Below, in pieces: positions 25,073-35,113 of a stretch of DNA of 64,000 nt. Under the pieces are notes generated by a model, which searched no databases, was not told the origin of the DNA, and worked only from the letters and a program-made list of their open reading frames with translations. Source of the stretch: Spirochaetes bacterium RBG_16_49_21 (GTDB taxonomy: Bacteria; Spirochaetota; UBA4802; UBA5550). Within the stretch, counting starts at the first letter, position 1, and each line of letters opens with the position of its first letter. The position numbers were made by a program, and so were the translations under genes. The DNA is taken from positions 1 through 64,000 of the forward strand of contig MIBJ01000041.1 of NCBI GenBank assembly GCA_001829495.1, written 5' to 3'.

Positions 25073-26622
25073 AAGCAAAGCTGGTTGTAATTATCCTTAT
25101 CATCAACTGCACAGCGGCGCTTTCCCTTTGGGGTTTTTTTCGTGCTTCAATCTCGCTGGGAGAATGGAGGCGGGATATAAAGACCAGGAACAACCTTGCG
25201 GCCCAAGCCGCGAGGGGAGATAAGGCCGCCGGCATTCACCTCGATAAAGGGATTCTGGGAGACAGAAAAAAGTTTGAATCCGCGCTTGAATCCCTTAAGG
25301 AGAAATACCGTAAGATAACCGCAGCCGATTCCCTGGTTTATTTAAAGATCCCGGAAGCCGAGTTTCTTAAATCCTTCATCTCCTATTTCTTCCTGTTGAA
25401 TAACGCAGGCGGCGATGAAGTTGTTTTGGATGACGAAATCGTCAATAAATTCAGGAATCAGGGTATACTCCTCTATTCAATGGATAAAAGATATCCTTTC
25501 ATGAAAAAAAGCATATACCTGGAGCCGAGGCATAAAACCCGCAACAAACCCGAAGTCAGGGTCGGCACCAACGTCATCATTATTTTTTTTGAATCCCTGT
25601 CGAAATTTTTCCTCAGGGATGACGTGTACGGGATCAAGGGACTCACGCCCAATATCAAGGACATGCAGCAACACTCTTATTCCTTTTCCAATATGTATAA
25701 TGCGGCATTCCCGACCGTCAAGGGCCTTATCGCTGCGCTCGGATCGAGCAGCTATCTGCTGGATGAAAACATCGGCGGAACCAGGATACGGATACCATGC
25801 CGGTTCCTGTTTCTCTCCAGTATCTTGAAGTCATTGGATTATACTACCACCCATATCCAGGCAGGGAGCGAGCGGTTCATCGGTATGAAGACCTTTTTCA
25901 CCGAAAGGGAGGGTTACGATAATTTTTATGGAAGCGAAAGCCTCGCGCTGAAGAATATAGGACACCTGGCTGAGGGATTCGGGGTTGACGACACGGCGCT
26001 GTTTAACTATGTTGTCGACTGGCTTGAAGATTATTCTTCAAACAAGCCGTTTCTGCTCACTGTCTCGACCATCAACATGCACCCCCCGTTCAAGATCACC
26101 GACCGGAATCCCGATGCCGGTGACAATGATTTACTGAACAGCCTTTACTCGACCGACAAGGCATTCGGAAGATTCTGGAGTTATTTCAAAAAATCAAAAT
26201 TACGGAACAATACCCTGGTGATTGTCACCGCTGATCACGCCATGGGAAACAACAAGGATTATATAGCCTTCGCCAATAAATACCGGAGCTATTTTAAGCC
26301 TTTTTTTGACCTCATCCCCTGTTTTGTTTACTTTCCCGGCGGCGCGTGGGCCGGCAAAAGCAATGACACGGCCTGCCTGAATCTGGATATCGTGCCCACG
26401 CTTCTGGACATGATGAATCTTGATCTGCCCAACCCCTTTATCGGGCTTCCCATTTTTTCCGGAAGACAGTATTACGAGCGGGGAAGCGGGTCAATCTTCG
26501 ATGTGAAGATTGATCTTGATGAAAAGCGGTTGGAAGGGGAGAGAAAAGTCCTCGGTTTTTATTTCCATCTGTACCGGACTGACCGAATAATTCCCCCCGA
26601 TTATAAAGTGAGATTTAATTAG
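25069..26622 (+). CDS. Alkaline phosphatase superfamily sulfatase / LTA synthase-like transferase
   Basis: A 517-residue protein with one N-terminal TM (LVVIILIINCTAALSLWGFF) and a large extracytoplasmic sulfatase-fold domain. Metal-site and nucleophile regions are visible: NVIIIFFESLSKFFL, then AAFPTVKGLIAALGSSS with the likely catalytic Thr, and VIVTADHAMGNNKDY with the Asp/His pair. Relatives are phosphoglycerol or phosphoethanolamine transferases that decorate envelope glycans or lipids. The GTG start overlaps the upstream membrane-protein gene. The substrate is unknown. Confidence 0.8.
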   Translation: MKAKLVVIILIINCTAALSLWGFFRASISLGEWRRDIKTRNNLAAQAARGDKAAGIHLDKGILGDRKKFESALESLKEKYRKITAADSLVYLKIPEAEFLKSFISYFFLLNNAGGDEVVLDDEIVNKFRNQGILLYSMDKRYPFMKKSIYLEPRHKTRNKPEVRVGTNVIIIFFESLSKFFLRDDVYGIKGLTPNIKDMQQHSYSFSNMYNAAFPTVKGLIAALGSSSYLLDENIGGTRIRIPCRFLFLSSILKSLDYTTTHIQAGSERFIGMKTFFTEREGYDNFYGSESLALKNIGHLAEGFGVDDTALFNYVVDWLEDYSSNKPFLLTVSTINMHPPFKITDRNPDAGDNDLLNSLYSTDKAFGRFWSYFKKSKLRNNTLVIVTADHAMGNNKDYIAFANKYRSYFKPFFDLIPCFVYFPGGAWAGKSNDTACLNLDIVPTLLDMMNLDLPNPFIGLPIFSGRQYYERGSGSIFDVKIDLDEKRLEGERKVLGFYFHLYRTDRIIPPDYKVRFN

Positions 26623-26625
26623 ATG

Positions 26626-26652
26626 AAAAAGCCGCTGTTGCGTCGAGCGGCT
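26626..26652 (-). terminator. Rho-independent terminator of serS
   Basis: On the minus strand AGCCGCT and AGCGGCT form a 7-bp stem with a 9-nt loop followed by a run of five T. It lies 19 nt after the serS stop, between serS and the convergent sulfatase gene. Confidence 0.7.
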
Positions 26653-26670
26653 CCCATGACCGTCGGATCA

Positions 26671-27930
26671 CTATTCCAGGTAACGCTTTAATGCCTCGGG
26701 GATGATGATGTCCCCTTTTTCAGTTTGATAGTTCTCCATGACAGCCGCAAGCGTCCTGCCTGCAGCGAGGCCGGAGCCGTTTAAGGTGTGCAGATATTCC
26801 GGCTTCCGGCCCTGTTCTTTCCGGTAGCGGATTTTGGCCCTGCGCGCCTGGTAATCCATGAAATTCGAGCATGAGGATATCTCCAGATACCGGTCCATGC
26901 CCGGCATCCACACCTCGATGTCATAGGTTTTCGACGACGAGGCCGAGGTATCGCCGCTGCAGAGAAGTACCACCCGGTAGTGGAGATTGAGGCGCTTCAA
27001 AACCTCTTCCGCGTCTCCGGTGAGCTTTTCCAGCTCGTCAAACGATGTTTCAGGACGCACGAACTTCACCAGCTCAACCTTCTGGAATTGGTGAACCCGC
27101 ACGAGCCCCCGCGTGTCTTTGCCTGCGGCCCCGGCCTCGCGCCGGAAACAGGCAGACTGCATGGTCACCCTGACGGGGAGGCTAGAAGATTCCAGTATCT
27201 CGTCCCGGTAGATGTTGGTGAGCGTCACCTCGGCAGTGGGTATGAGCGAGAGGCCGTCCCGCTCGATGCGATAGTATTCGTCGCGGAACTTGGGGTACTG
27301 GCCGGTGCCGGTCATGCTCTCGTCGTTTACCATAAAGGGGCCGAATATCTCGGTGTAGCCGTGCTCCCTGGTGTGAAGGTCGAGCATGAAGTTTATGATA
27401 GCCCGCTCTAATCGAGCGGCCAGGCCGCGGTAAAGGTAAAACCGGGCGCCGGCGATTTTAACGCCCCGCTCGAAGTCGAGGATTCCCCGGTCAACGCCCA
27501 GATCATAGTGGGGCTTCGGTTTGAAGGAAAAATGCGGCTTTTCGCCCCACGTCCGCACAATCCGGTTATCTTTCTCATCGGTGCCTTCCGGCACTGATTC
27601 ATGAAGGATGTTCGGTACGGATAGGTGGAGGTCGGTGTATTCCTGCTCAAGAGAGGCCAGTTTCTCGCTGTACTGCTTAATTTCCTCCGACAAGCCTTGA
27701 ACCTGCTTCATAAGTTCGTTGGCATCAAGGCCCTTTGATTTGCTTTGCCCGATTTCTTTGGAGAGCCGGTTCCGTTTCTCCCGCAGCTCGTCGGATTTCT
27801 GAAGCAAGGTGCGGCGCTCCTCGTCGATTGCCTTAAGGCGATCCAGATCGACGGCTGTTTCCATGTTTCTTTTTTTGAGGAGCAGCTTCAGGCCCTCGAT
27901 ATCTTCTTTGATGAATTTGGGATCTATCAT
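26671..27930 (-). CDS. serS: Seryl-tRNA synthetase
   Basis: A 419-residue class II synthetase. The N-terminal long antiparallel coiled coil (residues ~30-100, binding the tRNA-Ser long arm) is clear. Catalytic motifs 2 and 3 lie in [28 protein letters not shown] and [20 protein letters not shown]. The start [12 protein letters not shown] is at ATG 27930; the ORF-track start at 28098 reads through a tRNA gene and is rejected. The ATG lies only 11 nt past the tRNA-Phe 3' end with no Shine-Dalgarno, so translation may begin on a very short leader. A T-tailed hairpin ends the unit. Confidence 0.97.
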   Translation of the reverse strand: MIDPKFIKEDIEGLKLLLKKRNMETAVDLDRLKAIDEERRTLLQKSDELREKRNRLSKEIGQSKSKGLDANELMKQVQGLSEEIKQYSEKLASLEQEYTDLHLSVPNILHESVPEGTDEKDNRIVRTWGEKPHFSFKPKPHYDLGVDRGILDFERGVKIAGARFYLYRGLAARLERAIINFMLDLHTREHGYTEIFGPFMVNDESMTGTGQYPKFRDEYYRIERDGLSLIPTAEVTLTNIYRDEILESSSLPVRVTMQSACFRREAGAAGKDTRGLVRVHQFQKVELVKFVRPETSFDELEKLTGDAEEVLKRLNLHYRVVLLCSGDTSASSSKTYDIEVWMPGMDRYLEISSCSNFMDYQARRAKIRYRKEQGRKPEYLHTLNGSGLAAGRTLAAVMENYQTEKGDIIIPEALKRYLE

Positions 27931-27941
27931 ATAAAAAAATC

Positions 27942-28014
<73 letters not shown>

Positions 28015-28074
28015 ACTTTGAAACGTTACACGAATAATATATATGACTAAATTGTCAATTATAAAAAAACTCCT

Positions 28075-28115
28075 GTATCTCGAAGGCGAGGATGGCATCC
28101 TCGCCTTCGAGATAC
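28075..28115. terminator. Family B palindromic repeat, terminator of CE6-like gene
   Basis: A 41-nt perfect palindrome (20-bp arms, single-base centre) lies 19 nt after the stop of the CE6-like gene. On the minus strand it is followed by AGGAG and seven T, as in a terminator. The inner 29 nt, CGAAGGCGAGGATG with its complement, recur at 55866-55894. Confidence 0.75.
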
Positions 28116-28133
28116 TTCAATTCGTGCATGCCG

Positions 28134-29012
28134 TTATTTCCCTTCAACCCTTCGTATTGCCTCGAGCCATGATCGGGTGCACCTTTCAAGCCCCTTGTTC
28201 GACAGATGGACCTGCTCCCACTCATTTGTTTTATCCCGGTACAGGCGGTCGTTATCCGGGCCTGCGTAAATCCTGTTCTTCGGACCAGCCAGCTCGCGCT
28301 GGGCTTCCTGGATATCCCGGTTAAAGCCTGCGCCGTTATATGTTGAGACCGCCACGTATATCGGGGCGTCGACCCCGAGGCTCCGGATGCTGCCGAGCAT
28401 TTCCAGAAAGTTTTTTTTATAATTTTTTTTATTCTCTTCATTTCCGCTTGTATTTTTTTCCGACCCGCCCTGAACCCAGAACAGGTGGGTGATCGTGAAG
28501 CCGTTTGACTGCGCTTCCCTGACCGCGTCGACGATCCGGGAATGAAGGTACCCTCTCGCCGTCCACTGTTCAATGGTCGTTGATCCCACGCCGATGGGAA
28601 TGATCATAACCTTGTCGTACAGGCCGCGCTGTATGAGCAGGTCGCCCAGCCTGGACCACACGCTTCCCCGGTCGCCGGTCGCCCCCAGGAGCGGGTCTTC
28701 CGCCCTGTAGCAGCGGCCGTTAAAAAAATTAAAGACCGGATATTTCGGCCTATACAGGGTTTCACCATGATTTCCTGAGTTGGACTGTCCAAAGGCCAGC
28801 GCCACCATCATTCGGCGGGATTTAATACCGGCACAGGGGAGCGGCACTCGCGAAGACATATCCGAATAGCCGATCGATCCGGGGAAGAGATGATTTTTGA
28901 GATTCAGGAGCAGGGGGAAAGGCTGGAGGAGGTACTTATGCGACGCAAGTCCGTATAGGTATGATGCGGTGACCGCAAAAGCAAACATGCCGGTAAACAG
29001 TATCTTTTTCAT
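28134..29012 (-). CDS. CE6/SASA-type SGNH esterase, exported
   Basis: A 292-residue protein with an N-terminal signal or anchor (MKKILFTGMFAFAVTASYLYG). The SGNH hydrolase signature of the sialate O-acetylesterase-like/CE6 family is ALAFGQSNSGNHG with the nucleophilic Ser. Next come IIPIGVGSTTIEQW and LFWVQGGSE, and the C-terminal catalytic block WEQVHLSNKG supplies the His. It probably removes acetyl groups from a glycan in the periplasm or at the surface. It starts 3 nt after the stop of the upstream TPR gene, so the two are linked. Confidence 0.82.
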   Translation of the reverse strand: MKKILFTGMFAFAVTASYLYGLASHKYLLQPFPLLLNLKNHLFPGSIGYSDMSSRVPLPCAGIKSRRMMVALAFGQSNSGNHGETLYRPKYPVFNFFNGRCYRAEDPLLGATGDRGSVWSRLGDLLIQRGLYDKVMIIPIGVGSTTIEQWTARGYLHSRIVDAVREAQSNGFTITHLFWVQGGSEKNTSGNEENKKNYKKNFLEMLGSIRSLGVDAPIYVAVSTYNGAGFNRDIQEAQRELAGPKNRIYAGPDNDRLYRDKTNEWEQVHLSNKGLERCTRSWLEAIRRVEGK

Positions 29013-29015
29013 GAT

Positions 29016-31058
29016 TCATTCGATCCGCTTTGCTCTCCGTTTTTTCAGAGGATAAACGGTATCGTTCGGATCGACCGATTCAAGGTCAGCCATCCTCTGC
29101 GGTTCCGCATATGCTATGAGCGTATTGGCCTCTTTGACCGTGAATATGATCTTTGTGCGGAGTTTATTCCCCGGCCCGGCATTGCTTCTGAATTTATATA
29201 TCACGAGCTTTTCGCCGGCGCCTATGCCGTCGAAGAGCCCGAGGTTTGTTATAATGCCGGACTCGCTCGTTTTGAGCACCCTTCCTTTGAAGGGGATCAT
29301 GTCAAACACCCGTTTGGCAGTGCGCAGGCTAAGGTTAGGCAGGCTCTCCTTTCCCGATTCGTCGACCGTAAATTGCCCGATGATGAATCCCTTGTTATAA
29401 TCCATAAGGCGGCAATCAAGAGAGATATAGCCGGCGGTTTCGTAATAGGTGCCGTACAGGATATGATCAATCGGCTCCAGCTCCCCCGTCTTGATTTTTG
29501 ATGCAATGGCTTCAAGGGTATCATCCAGATGCCCGCCGCCGCAGGTCAAGCCGCATTTAACAGAGGATCTGGCTCGTGCGCCCACCGGGCGCATCCTGCC
29601 GAACTGGCCGAGGACAAAGGTCACGTGGTTTGCGGCGACCTCGCCCGCGTCAGGGTGGGGGCTTATGCCGCCGGAAGGATCGAAGTTAAGGACCAGGATC
29701 CTCGGCACGTCCCGCTGCGGCTCCTCGCTTGAGTAGCCTTCGCGGTGATACAGCTGATCCCGCCGCCTCATTATGGCCACGCTGAGCCGCTCCTGAAAGG
29801 TCTTGTCTGGATTGAGCCGTACGATTTCTTTCAATTCTTCCATGAAGAACCTGTTGAAGCCCTGGCTGTTGTAGTAGTCCATAAGGAGCTCCCGTGCCCC
29901 GGTGTTCAAGGGATTCAGGAGGAGGGTTCTTCGTAGATACATGATCGCCTGGTCGGGAAAGTCCTTCTTCATCCTGCTTGCAGCCATGCCGTAATTATCC
30001 TTGCTGAGCCTCACCCGCTCGGGGTTTCCGATCTTAAAGTCCCGGAATACCAGAAAATCCTCAAGCCTGATCCTCGTGATGGAGTCGGCAGGGTCTTTGC
30101 CCAGGGCTCTTTCGTATTCGGCCAGCGCGTCCTCCCGGTTGCCGGCCTGATCGTGCGCCACGGCGAGGCTGTAGAGGAGCGTGCCGTTCTCCATTCCCGT
30201 GGGGGCGGTTTTGAAATAATCGGCGGCGCTGTCGTATTTTTTTTCCATCAGGGAAATGTATCCCATGGCCCTGTTGGCGCGGTAGCTCTCCGGCTGGATT
30301 GAAATCGCGTTGGCGAGCGCCTCCTTTGCCTCATCCAGCAGGTCCCGGTCTTCGGTAATCATGAAATCGCGGAGAAGAACCTCGCCGTAGACGGTGTATC
30401 CCCGTGACGATTCGCTGTTGGAATCTATGGCCTTTTCAATGTAGGCGCGCGCCTGTTTAAGCCGGTTTTCGCTGCTCTTGATCTCAGCCAGAAGAAGGAG
30501 CGAGCCATAATGGTATGGATTAATTCTGAGGATTGTCTCGAGAGCTCTCTGTGCCCATATTTTTTTGCCGAGACTGTAGTACACATACGCTCTTCCGTAG
30601 CGCGCTTCGAGGTTTTGTTCCGACAGCTTTTGGGCCCGGTCGAAATATTTCAGGGCGCCGGTATAGTTGCCCATGGCGGTCAGGACCTTTCCCAGGCCGA
30701 CGAAGGATTCCACCGATTTTTTATCAATGGCAAGGGCTGCGGTGAAAAGATCGTACGCCTGTTCGAAGGCTTCCACTTCCAGATATGCCTTGCCGAGCCC
30801 TATGAGAGCTTCCTTGAACTTCGGGTTGACGGCAAGGGCGTTCTTGAAGCTGGAGATAGCCGTGCGGTAATTTTCCCTGCCCAGGTGATTCCACCCTTCT
30901 TTATTATAGGATATGGCGTTGTTGCTCTGGCCGGCGCTGGTGAAAAGTATCCCGGTGGTGATGAGCGCCAGGATGGCGGCAATCGCCACCGGTTTGCGCG
31001 AAGGTTTCATATACGGTCGGGGTCTCATGTCGTTATTCAGGGTGTCGATCCGTATCAT
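29016..31058 (-). CDS. Membrane-anchored TPR protein with C-terminal FlgO/FlgT-like part
   Basis: About 680 residues. A single TM or signal (AIAAILALITTGILF) is followed by ten or so TPR units (residues ~55-430). A C-terminal alpha/beta domain (VPRILVLNFDPSGG, HILYGTYYETAGYISLDCRLMDYNKG) resembles the FlgO-type domain, then a FlgT-C-like beta module (GIITNLGLFDGIGAGEKLVIYKF). This is the reverse of the order in the TPR gene at 14050. The start is uncertain: ATGs at 31058, 31028 and 31010 are all possible; TAGGCG lies before the first. A surface or periplasmic scaffold is likely; partners unknown. Confidence 0.72.
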   Translation of the reverse strand: MIRIDTLNNDMRPRPYMKPSRKPVAIAAILALITTGILFTSAGQSNNAISYNKEGWNHLGRENYRTAISSFKNALAVNPKFKEALIGLGKAYLEVEAFEQAYDLFTAALAIDKKSVESFVGLGKVLTAMGNYTGALKYFDRAQKLSEQNLEARYGRAYVYYSLGKKIWAQRALETILRINPYHYGSLLLLAEIKSSENRLKQARAYIEKAIDSNSESSRGYTVYGEVLLRDFMITEDRDLLDEAKEALANAISIQPESYRANRAMGYISLMEKKYDSAADYFKTAPTGMENGTLLYSLAVAHDQAGNREDALAEYERALGKDPADSITRIRLEDFLVFRDFKIGNPERVRLSKDNYGMAASRMKKDFPDQAIMYLRRTLLLNPLNTGARELLMDYYNSQGFNRFFMEELKEIVRLNPDKTFQERLSVAIMRRRDQLYHREGYSSEEPQRDVPRILVLNFDPSGGISPHPDAGEVAANHVTFVLGQFGRMRPVGARARSSVKCGLTCGGGHLDDTLEAIASKIKTGELEPIDHILYGTYYETAGYISLDCRLMDYNKGFIIGQFTVDESGKESLPNLSLRTAKRVFDMIPFKGRVLKTSESGIITNLGLFDGIGAGEKLVIYKFRSNAGPGNKLRTKIIFTVKEANTLIAYAEPQRMADLESVDPNDTVYPLKKRRAKRIE

Positions 31059-31149
31059 ACGCCTACAGTTTGATAATAAAGTCAAGAGAAATATGTCTCA
31101 TCTGTTGTCGGCTGATTCCGCCTGGCGGACGGAAGCCCGCCAAAAACAG

Positions 31150-31180
31150 TTGACAAATATTCTTAATTTTAAATTAGATT
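31150..31180 (+). promoter_or_regulatory. Candidate promoter of lgt
   Basis: A perfect TTGACA is followed after 18-19 nt by TTAGATT, a weak -10, in a very AT-rich stretch about 20 nt before the AGGGGACAACG ribosome site and ATG of lgt. Confidence 0.4.
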
Positions 31181-31201
31181 CTTGAATAACAGGGGACAAC
31201 G

Positions 31202-31957
31202 ATGTATCCGATAATCTTCAGCTATAAATTCATCAACATCGGCACATACGGCCTTATGCTCGGCCTGGCCTTTTATCTGGCTTTTTTACTCACTGAGCGG
31301 GAATTGAAGCTTAGGGGCAAAGATCCGGAGCTTGCATACAAGCTCCTTCTCGTCATCATCCCGAGCGCGATCGTGGGCGCAAAGATCTTCCATATTTTTG
31401 AGAACTGGAGTGAATTCATGCGGGATCCCAAAGCCATGATATTCTCCGGCGCCGGCCTGTCCGTATACGGCGGCTTTATTCTCGCCTTTCTTCTGACAAT
31501 GATCCTTATAAAAAAGAACAGGGAAAACATCCTTGAGATATTCGATCTCACCGCGCCGGCCATGGCGCTGGGATACGGCATCGGCAGGATAGGGTGTCAT
31601 GTTTCGGGCGACGGATGTTACGGCATCCCGACATCTTCCTTTCTGGGGACTGCATATCCGAACGGGATCGTGCCCACGAGCGCTGCCGTCTATCCGGCCC
31701 CCCTGTTCGAATCATTCGTCTCTCTCCTTTTTTTCGCCTTTCTGATGAAGCTGCGGAAAAGGGAGATGCCGACGGGGAAGATTTTTTTTATCTATCTTAT
31801 CCTGAACGGGACCGCGCGCTTCCTGATTGAGTTCATAAGGCTGAATCCGAAGGAGCTCTTCGGACTCACGCAGGCCCAGATCGTGGCCGTGCTCTTCATC
31901 CTTACCGGCGCCCTTGGTTGGTTCATGGTGGAGAGGAGGCCGCACAAAGCCGCCTAG
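31202..31957 (+). CDS. lgt: Prolipoprotein diacylglyceryl transferase
   Basis: A 251-residue polytopic inner-membrane enzyme that transfers diacylglycerol from phosphatidylglycerol to the lipobox Cys of prolipoproteins. It has about seven TM segments, a loop GLSVYGGFILAF, the Lgt signature GYGIGRIGCHVSGDGCYG, and a late TARFLIEFIRLNP segment with conserved Arg. This enzyme would act on the several lipobox proteins predicted in this window. The start is ATG 31202 after AGGGGAC. Confidence 0.92.
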   Translation: MYPIIFSYKFINIGTYGLMLGLAFYLAFLLTERELKLRGKDPELAYKLLLVIIPSAIVGAKIFHIFENWSEFMRDPKAMIFSGAGLSVYGGFILAFLLTMILIKKNRENILEIFDLTAPAMALGYGIGRIGCHVSGDGCYGIPTSSFLGTAYPNGIVPTSAAVYPAPLFESFVSLLFFAFLMKLRKREMPTGKIFFIYLILNGTARFLIEFIRLNPKELFGLTQAQIVAVLFILTGALGWFMVERRPHKAA

Positions 31958-32148
31958 CTGTTTACGGGTATCGCCATTGATTACAATCGTCGATGATTAA
32001 AGACACTTCCCGGATTTTCATCGCCGCATTTTTGCGGACCCGCTGACGCCGAGCATCCTAGCCGGCGCACTTCTTATCATCATATCGCTGATCGGCGTAA
32101 GCGGGATTTTAGATAAAAAAAGAGGTTGGATTTGCGAATTTATAACAC

Positions 32149-32178
32149 GAAGGCGAGGATGCGCATCCACGCCCTCGC
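32149..32178. repeat. Family B-like imperfect hairpin after rpmE
   Basis: Contains the 12-nt palindrome GGATGCGCATCC flanked by GAAGGCGA and CGCCCTCGC, resembling the family B hairpins but with imperfect outer arms. It directly follows the rpmE stop on the minus strand and probably terminates rho-rpmE transcription. The rest of the gap back to lgt (31958-32148) shows no gene. Confidence 0.55.
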
Positions 32179-32179
32179 G

Positions 32180-32380
32180 TTATTTAATATTGTATTTCTT
32201 CTTGAATTTTTCCACCCGGCCGGCGGTATCGATGATCTTCTGCTTCTTGGTGTAGAACGGATGGCAGTTTGAACAGATCTCTACATGAAGGTTCCTGGCC
32301 GTGGATTTGGTCTTGATCTCGTTGCCGCAGGCGCACTTGATGACCGCGTCCACGTATTCCGGATGTATGTTCGGTTTCAT
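32180..32380 (-). CDS. rpmE: 50S ribosomal protein L31
   Basis: A 66-residue L31 of the zinc-binding (C+) type. The Cys ligands are in [12 protein letters not shown] and [10 protein letters not shown], followed by a basic tail ([11 protein letters not shown]). It starts 16 nt after the rho stop on the same strand; the rho-rpmE order is common in bacteria. The zinc-containing form implies normal zinc supply; no second, Cys-less L31 is seen here. Confidence 0.96.
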   Translation of the reverse strand: MKPNIHPEYVDAVIKCACGNEIKTKSTARNLHVEICSNCHPFYTKKQKIIDTAGRVEKFKKKYNIK

Positions 32381-32396
32381 TGAAGACTCCTCAATC

Positions 32397-33800
32397 TTAC
32401 GAATTCATGGCTTTGAAAAACGCCTTGTTGTTCTTGGTGGATTTCATTTTCTCCACGAGAAGCTCCATGGCCTCGGTGGCGCTCATGGATGAGAGCGCTT
32501 TTCTTAAGACCCATAATTTATTCAGCTCTTCTTCGTCAAGCAATAATTCCTCTTTTCTGGTTCCGGATTTGTTTATGTCCATCGCGGGGAATATTCGCCG
32601 GTCCACCAGCTTGCGGTCGAGAAGCAGCTCGCTGTTGCCGGTTCCCTTGAACTCCTCGAAGATGACTTCGTCCATCCGCGAGCCGGTGTCGATGAGCGCG
32701 GTGGCCAGTATCGTGAGGCTTCCTCCCTCCTCGATATTCCGGGCTGCGCCGAAGAACCGTTTCGGCCGGTGCAGGGCGTTGGAGTCAACGCCGCCGGAGA
32801 GGATCTTGCCGCTGGTGGGAACAACCTGGTTGTAGGCGCGGGCAAGGCGGGTGATTGAATCAAGGAGTATGACCACATCCATCTTATGCTCTACGAGGCG
32901 CTTCGCCTTCTCGAGCACCATCTCAACGACCTGGACATGGCGGCTTGCGGGCTCATCAAAGGTGGAGGATATTACCTCACCCTTGACCGAGCGCTGCATA
33001 TCCGTCACCTCTTCCGGCCTCTCGTCGATCAGAAGCACGATCAGGTATATCTCCGGATGGTTGGTGGTTATTGAGTTGGCTATCTTCTGCAAGAGGATCG
33101 TCTTTCCGGTCCTCGGCGGCGCGACGATGAGCGCGCGCTGCCCTTTGCCGATGGGCGTCATGAGATTCACGATGCGCATGTCAATATTCTCGGTAAGCGT
33201 CTCCAGATTGATCCGCTCCATGGGATACAGGGGAGTGAGGTTGTCGAAGAAAACCCGCTTTTGGAGATTCTCCGGATTCTCGAAGTTCACCGCCTCGATC
33301 CGAAGCAGGGCGAAAAACCGCTCATTGTCCTTGGGCGGCCGGATCTGGCCCGCTATCGTGTCGCCGGTTTTCAGGCCGAAAAGTCGGATCTGCGACGGGG
33401 ACACGTATATATCGTCGGGGCCGGGCAGATAGTTGTAGTTCGGCGATCGTAAGAACCCGTATCCGTCGGAGAGTATTTCAAGAACGCCGCTTGAAAATAT
33501 GAGCCCCTTCTGCTCGGTTTGCGATTTGAGTATTTCCAGGATCAGATCCTGTTTTTTCAGCCCGTAGACCCGCTCAAGTCCCATATCCTTTGCCAGGCTT
33601 ACCAATTCATTGATTTTTTTGGATTTAAGCTCGGCAAGATCAAGCCACGTCTCCGAGGTTGTTTTGCCGTTTCCATTCGCGACCGCGGCTTGCTGGCCGG
33701 AATTGTTTCCCGTTGAACTGGCTTCGTTCGTTTCAGTCCCGCTGTTCAGATTATTCTCTGATCTGTTATTGGACTTCGCAGATTCAGTCATTCGTGCCAT
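32397..33800 (-). CDS. rho: Transcription termination factor Rho
   Basis: A 467-residue hexameric RNA helicase. The N-terminal ~50 residues are a Ser/Asn/Gly-rich low-complexity extension, then the Rho N-terminal helix domain ([20 protein letters not shown]). The cold-shock RNA-binding domain includes [31 protein letters not shown]. The RecA-like core has Walker [11 protein letters not shown], Walker [16 protein letters not shown] and the Q-loop/R-loop region. A promoter-like pair and a ~160-nt leader lie upstream. The long disordered N-terminus is unlike E. coli Rho but common in other phyla. Confidence 0.97.
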   Translation of the reverse strand: MARMTESAKSNNRSENNLNSGTETNEASSTGNNSGQQAAVANGNGKTTSETWLDLAELKSKKINELVSLAKDMGLERVYGLKKQDLILEILKSQTEQKGLIFSSGVLEILSDGYGFLRSPNYNYLPGPDDIYVSPSQIRLFGLKTGDTIAGQIRPPKDNERFFALLRIEAVNFENPENLQKRVFFDNLTPLYPMERINLETLTENIDMRIVNLMTPIGKGQRALIVAPPRTGKTILLQKIANSITTNHPEIYLIVLLIDERPEEVTDMQRSVKGEVISSTFDEPASRHVQVVEMVLEKAKRLVEHKMDVVILLDSITRLARAYNQVVPTSGKILSGGVDSNALHRPKRFFGAARNIEEGGSLTILATALIDTGSRMDEVIFEEFKGTGNSELLLDRKLVDRRIFPAMDINKSGTRKEELLLDEEELNKLWVLRKALSSMSATEAMELLVEKMKSTKNNKAFFKAMNS

Positions 33801-33965
33801 AATTTATCCTTATTTGAAATTTAAATTAATTTGATTACAAAAAAACGAGATATTAGTCATGTATGTTATTGCAGGATTATCTAATGCCTCTAAATGCTTA
33901 AAACCTGAATACAGGGAAAAATACCTAAGATGACATGGAGGTGCTGAGTTAACTCAGCCACGGAC

Positions 33966-33993
33966 AATGTACGAACTGACGGATTCACGTCAA
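33966..33993 (-). promoter_or_regulatory. Candidate rho promoter
   Basis: On the minus strand TTGACG and TACATT are separated by 16 nt, leaving a leader of about 160 nt before the rho ATG. The leader carries AAGGATAA before the start and could hold regulation, since rho is often autoregulated. Nothing else is visible in the 375-nt gap apart from the palindrome at 34103. Confidence 0.45.
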
Positions 33994-34102
33994 GAAAATT
34001 ATCGATTGAAACTTAAGTGAATATAATAAAAAAATTATGTCCTTTCAAGTTTTTTTTAAATTTTTTTAACCCATTAGACCTGTTGCTAATCTCAATGATC
34101 AC

Positions 34103-34143
34103 TGAAATTTACCCCGCCGCCGTAGGCGGCGGGGTAAATTTCA
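34103..34143. repeat. Palindromic repeat, GC-core family A, copy 3
   Basis: A perfect 19-bp stem (arms TGAAATTTACCCCGCCGCC and complement) with a GTA loop. Outside it, CCTGTTGC on the left and GCAACAATTCTATTG on the right form a weaker outer inverted repeat, so the unit spans about 34078-34175. It lies downstream of the CBS-PAS-Fis gene. Confidence 0.8.
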
Positions 34144-34174
34144 ATTATAATTGGTTTATGCAACAATTCTATTG

Positions 34175-35113
34175 TTAAATCTGTATCCCGTGCTTCTTCA
34201 TTTTTTGGGTGAGGGACTTGCGGCCTATCTTGAGCGATTGCGCCGCAGCCGCCGGATCCTTTTTATCTTTAAGAAGGTCCACGAGTACCAGGCGCTCGAC
34301 CGCGGCCATGATCTCTTCCAGGGATTTGGAGCGGATGTCCACCCCGGGGATGAGCGATCCGCCTTTTTCATCCGATTCACTGCTGCAGTACAGGAGAAAT
34401 CCCACCTTTTTGCGCTTGCTCATCAAGGGTATCTTCTCATAATGAATCTTCAGATCCCGGTTGTAGAATATGAGCCCGTCGCTTCTTTTATCTGAAAGAG
34501 GCTCGTTTTTGTCGACGTCGCGTATCGCCTGCTCCACAAACTCGACATCCACGTCCTTTTTGAACTGCTTCCGAAAGGCCTCCTCGAAATGGCCGTTGTA
34601 AAAGATGGTCTTGCCGGAAGAGTTCACCGCGTAGAGCGGACGCGGTATATGCTCGAGAATCAGGAATATCATCCATTCCAGTACCTGATCCTCCTTCTGC
34701 TGCGTCACCTCCTTTTCAGAAGCGGAGCGCGCACGCTCCGGCATCTCCACGGCGGTAAAGAGCTCGAGCCTCGACCAGTTCCCTTGAGTCTCTCCGAATA
34801 TGTTTATGACGATGAACTCCTTGACGCCGCCGTAGGGGAGGAGCTCGTCGAAGGTCATCTTCCGGGCGAGCCTGGTGACAAAATCGTCCGTCCGGAGGCT
34901 TTGGGCGCGCGCGATGTCCGAGAGCTCGGATACGACATCATCCTTGTGCAAAATGCCGATGAGGGCGCCGCGCTTCGAAACCACCGGGATTATCGGGACG
35001 TTGTTGGCGTAAAAGATGCGGACGATATCCTCCGGACGCCTGTTGCCGGGAGCATACGGGTTCTCTTCAAAGGAGCGCTCCTGATCCGCGGGGTGGCTTT
35101 TTATCTCTTTCAT
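34175..35113 (-). CDS. CBS-PAS-Fis-type HTH regulator (no AAA+ domain)
   Basis: A 312-residue protein. Residues ~25-70 form a CBS-type half (IVRIFYANNVPIIPVVSKRGALIGILHKDDVV). Residues ~150-255 hold a PAS-like domain (HIPRPLYAVNSSGKTIFYNGHFEEAF). The last ~40 residues form a Fis-family helix-turn-helix (AAAAQSLKIGRKSLTQKMKKHGI). The arrangement resembles a sigma54 activator that lacks the ATPase domain, so it may repress, or modulate RNA polymerase in another way. Its start overlaps the dapB stop by 4 nt, which couples it to lysine/DAP synthesis. The ligand is unknown; an adenosyl nucleotide is typical for CBS pairs. Confidence 0.75.
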   Translation of the reverse strand: MKEIKSHPADQERSFEENPYAPGNRRPEDIVRIFYANNVPIIPVVSKRGALIGILHKDDVVSELSDIARAQSLRTDDFVTRLARKMTFDELLPYGGVKEFIVINIFGETQGNWSRLELFTAVEMPERARSASEKEVTQQKEDQVLEWMIFLILEHIPRPLYAVNSSGKTIFYNGHFEEAFRKQFKKDVDVEFVEQAIRDVDKNEPLSDKRSDGLIFYNRDLKIHYEKIPLMSKRKKVGFLLYCSSESDEKGGSLIPGVDIRSKSLEEIMAAVERLVLVDLLKDKKDPAAAAQSLKIGRKSLTQKMKKHGIQI

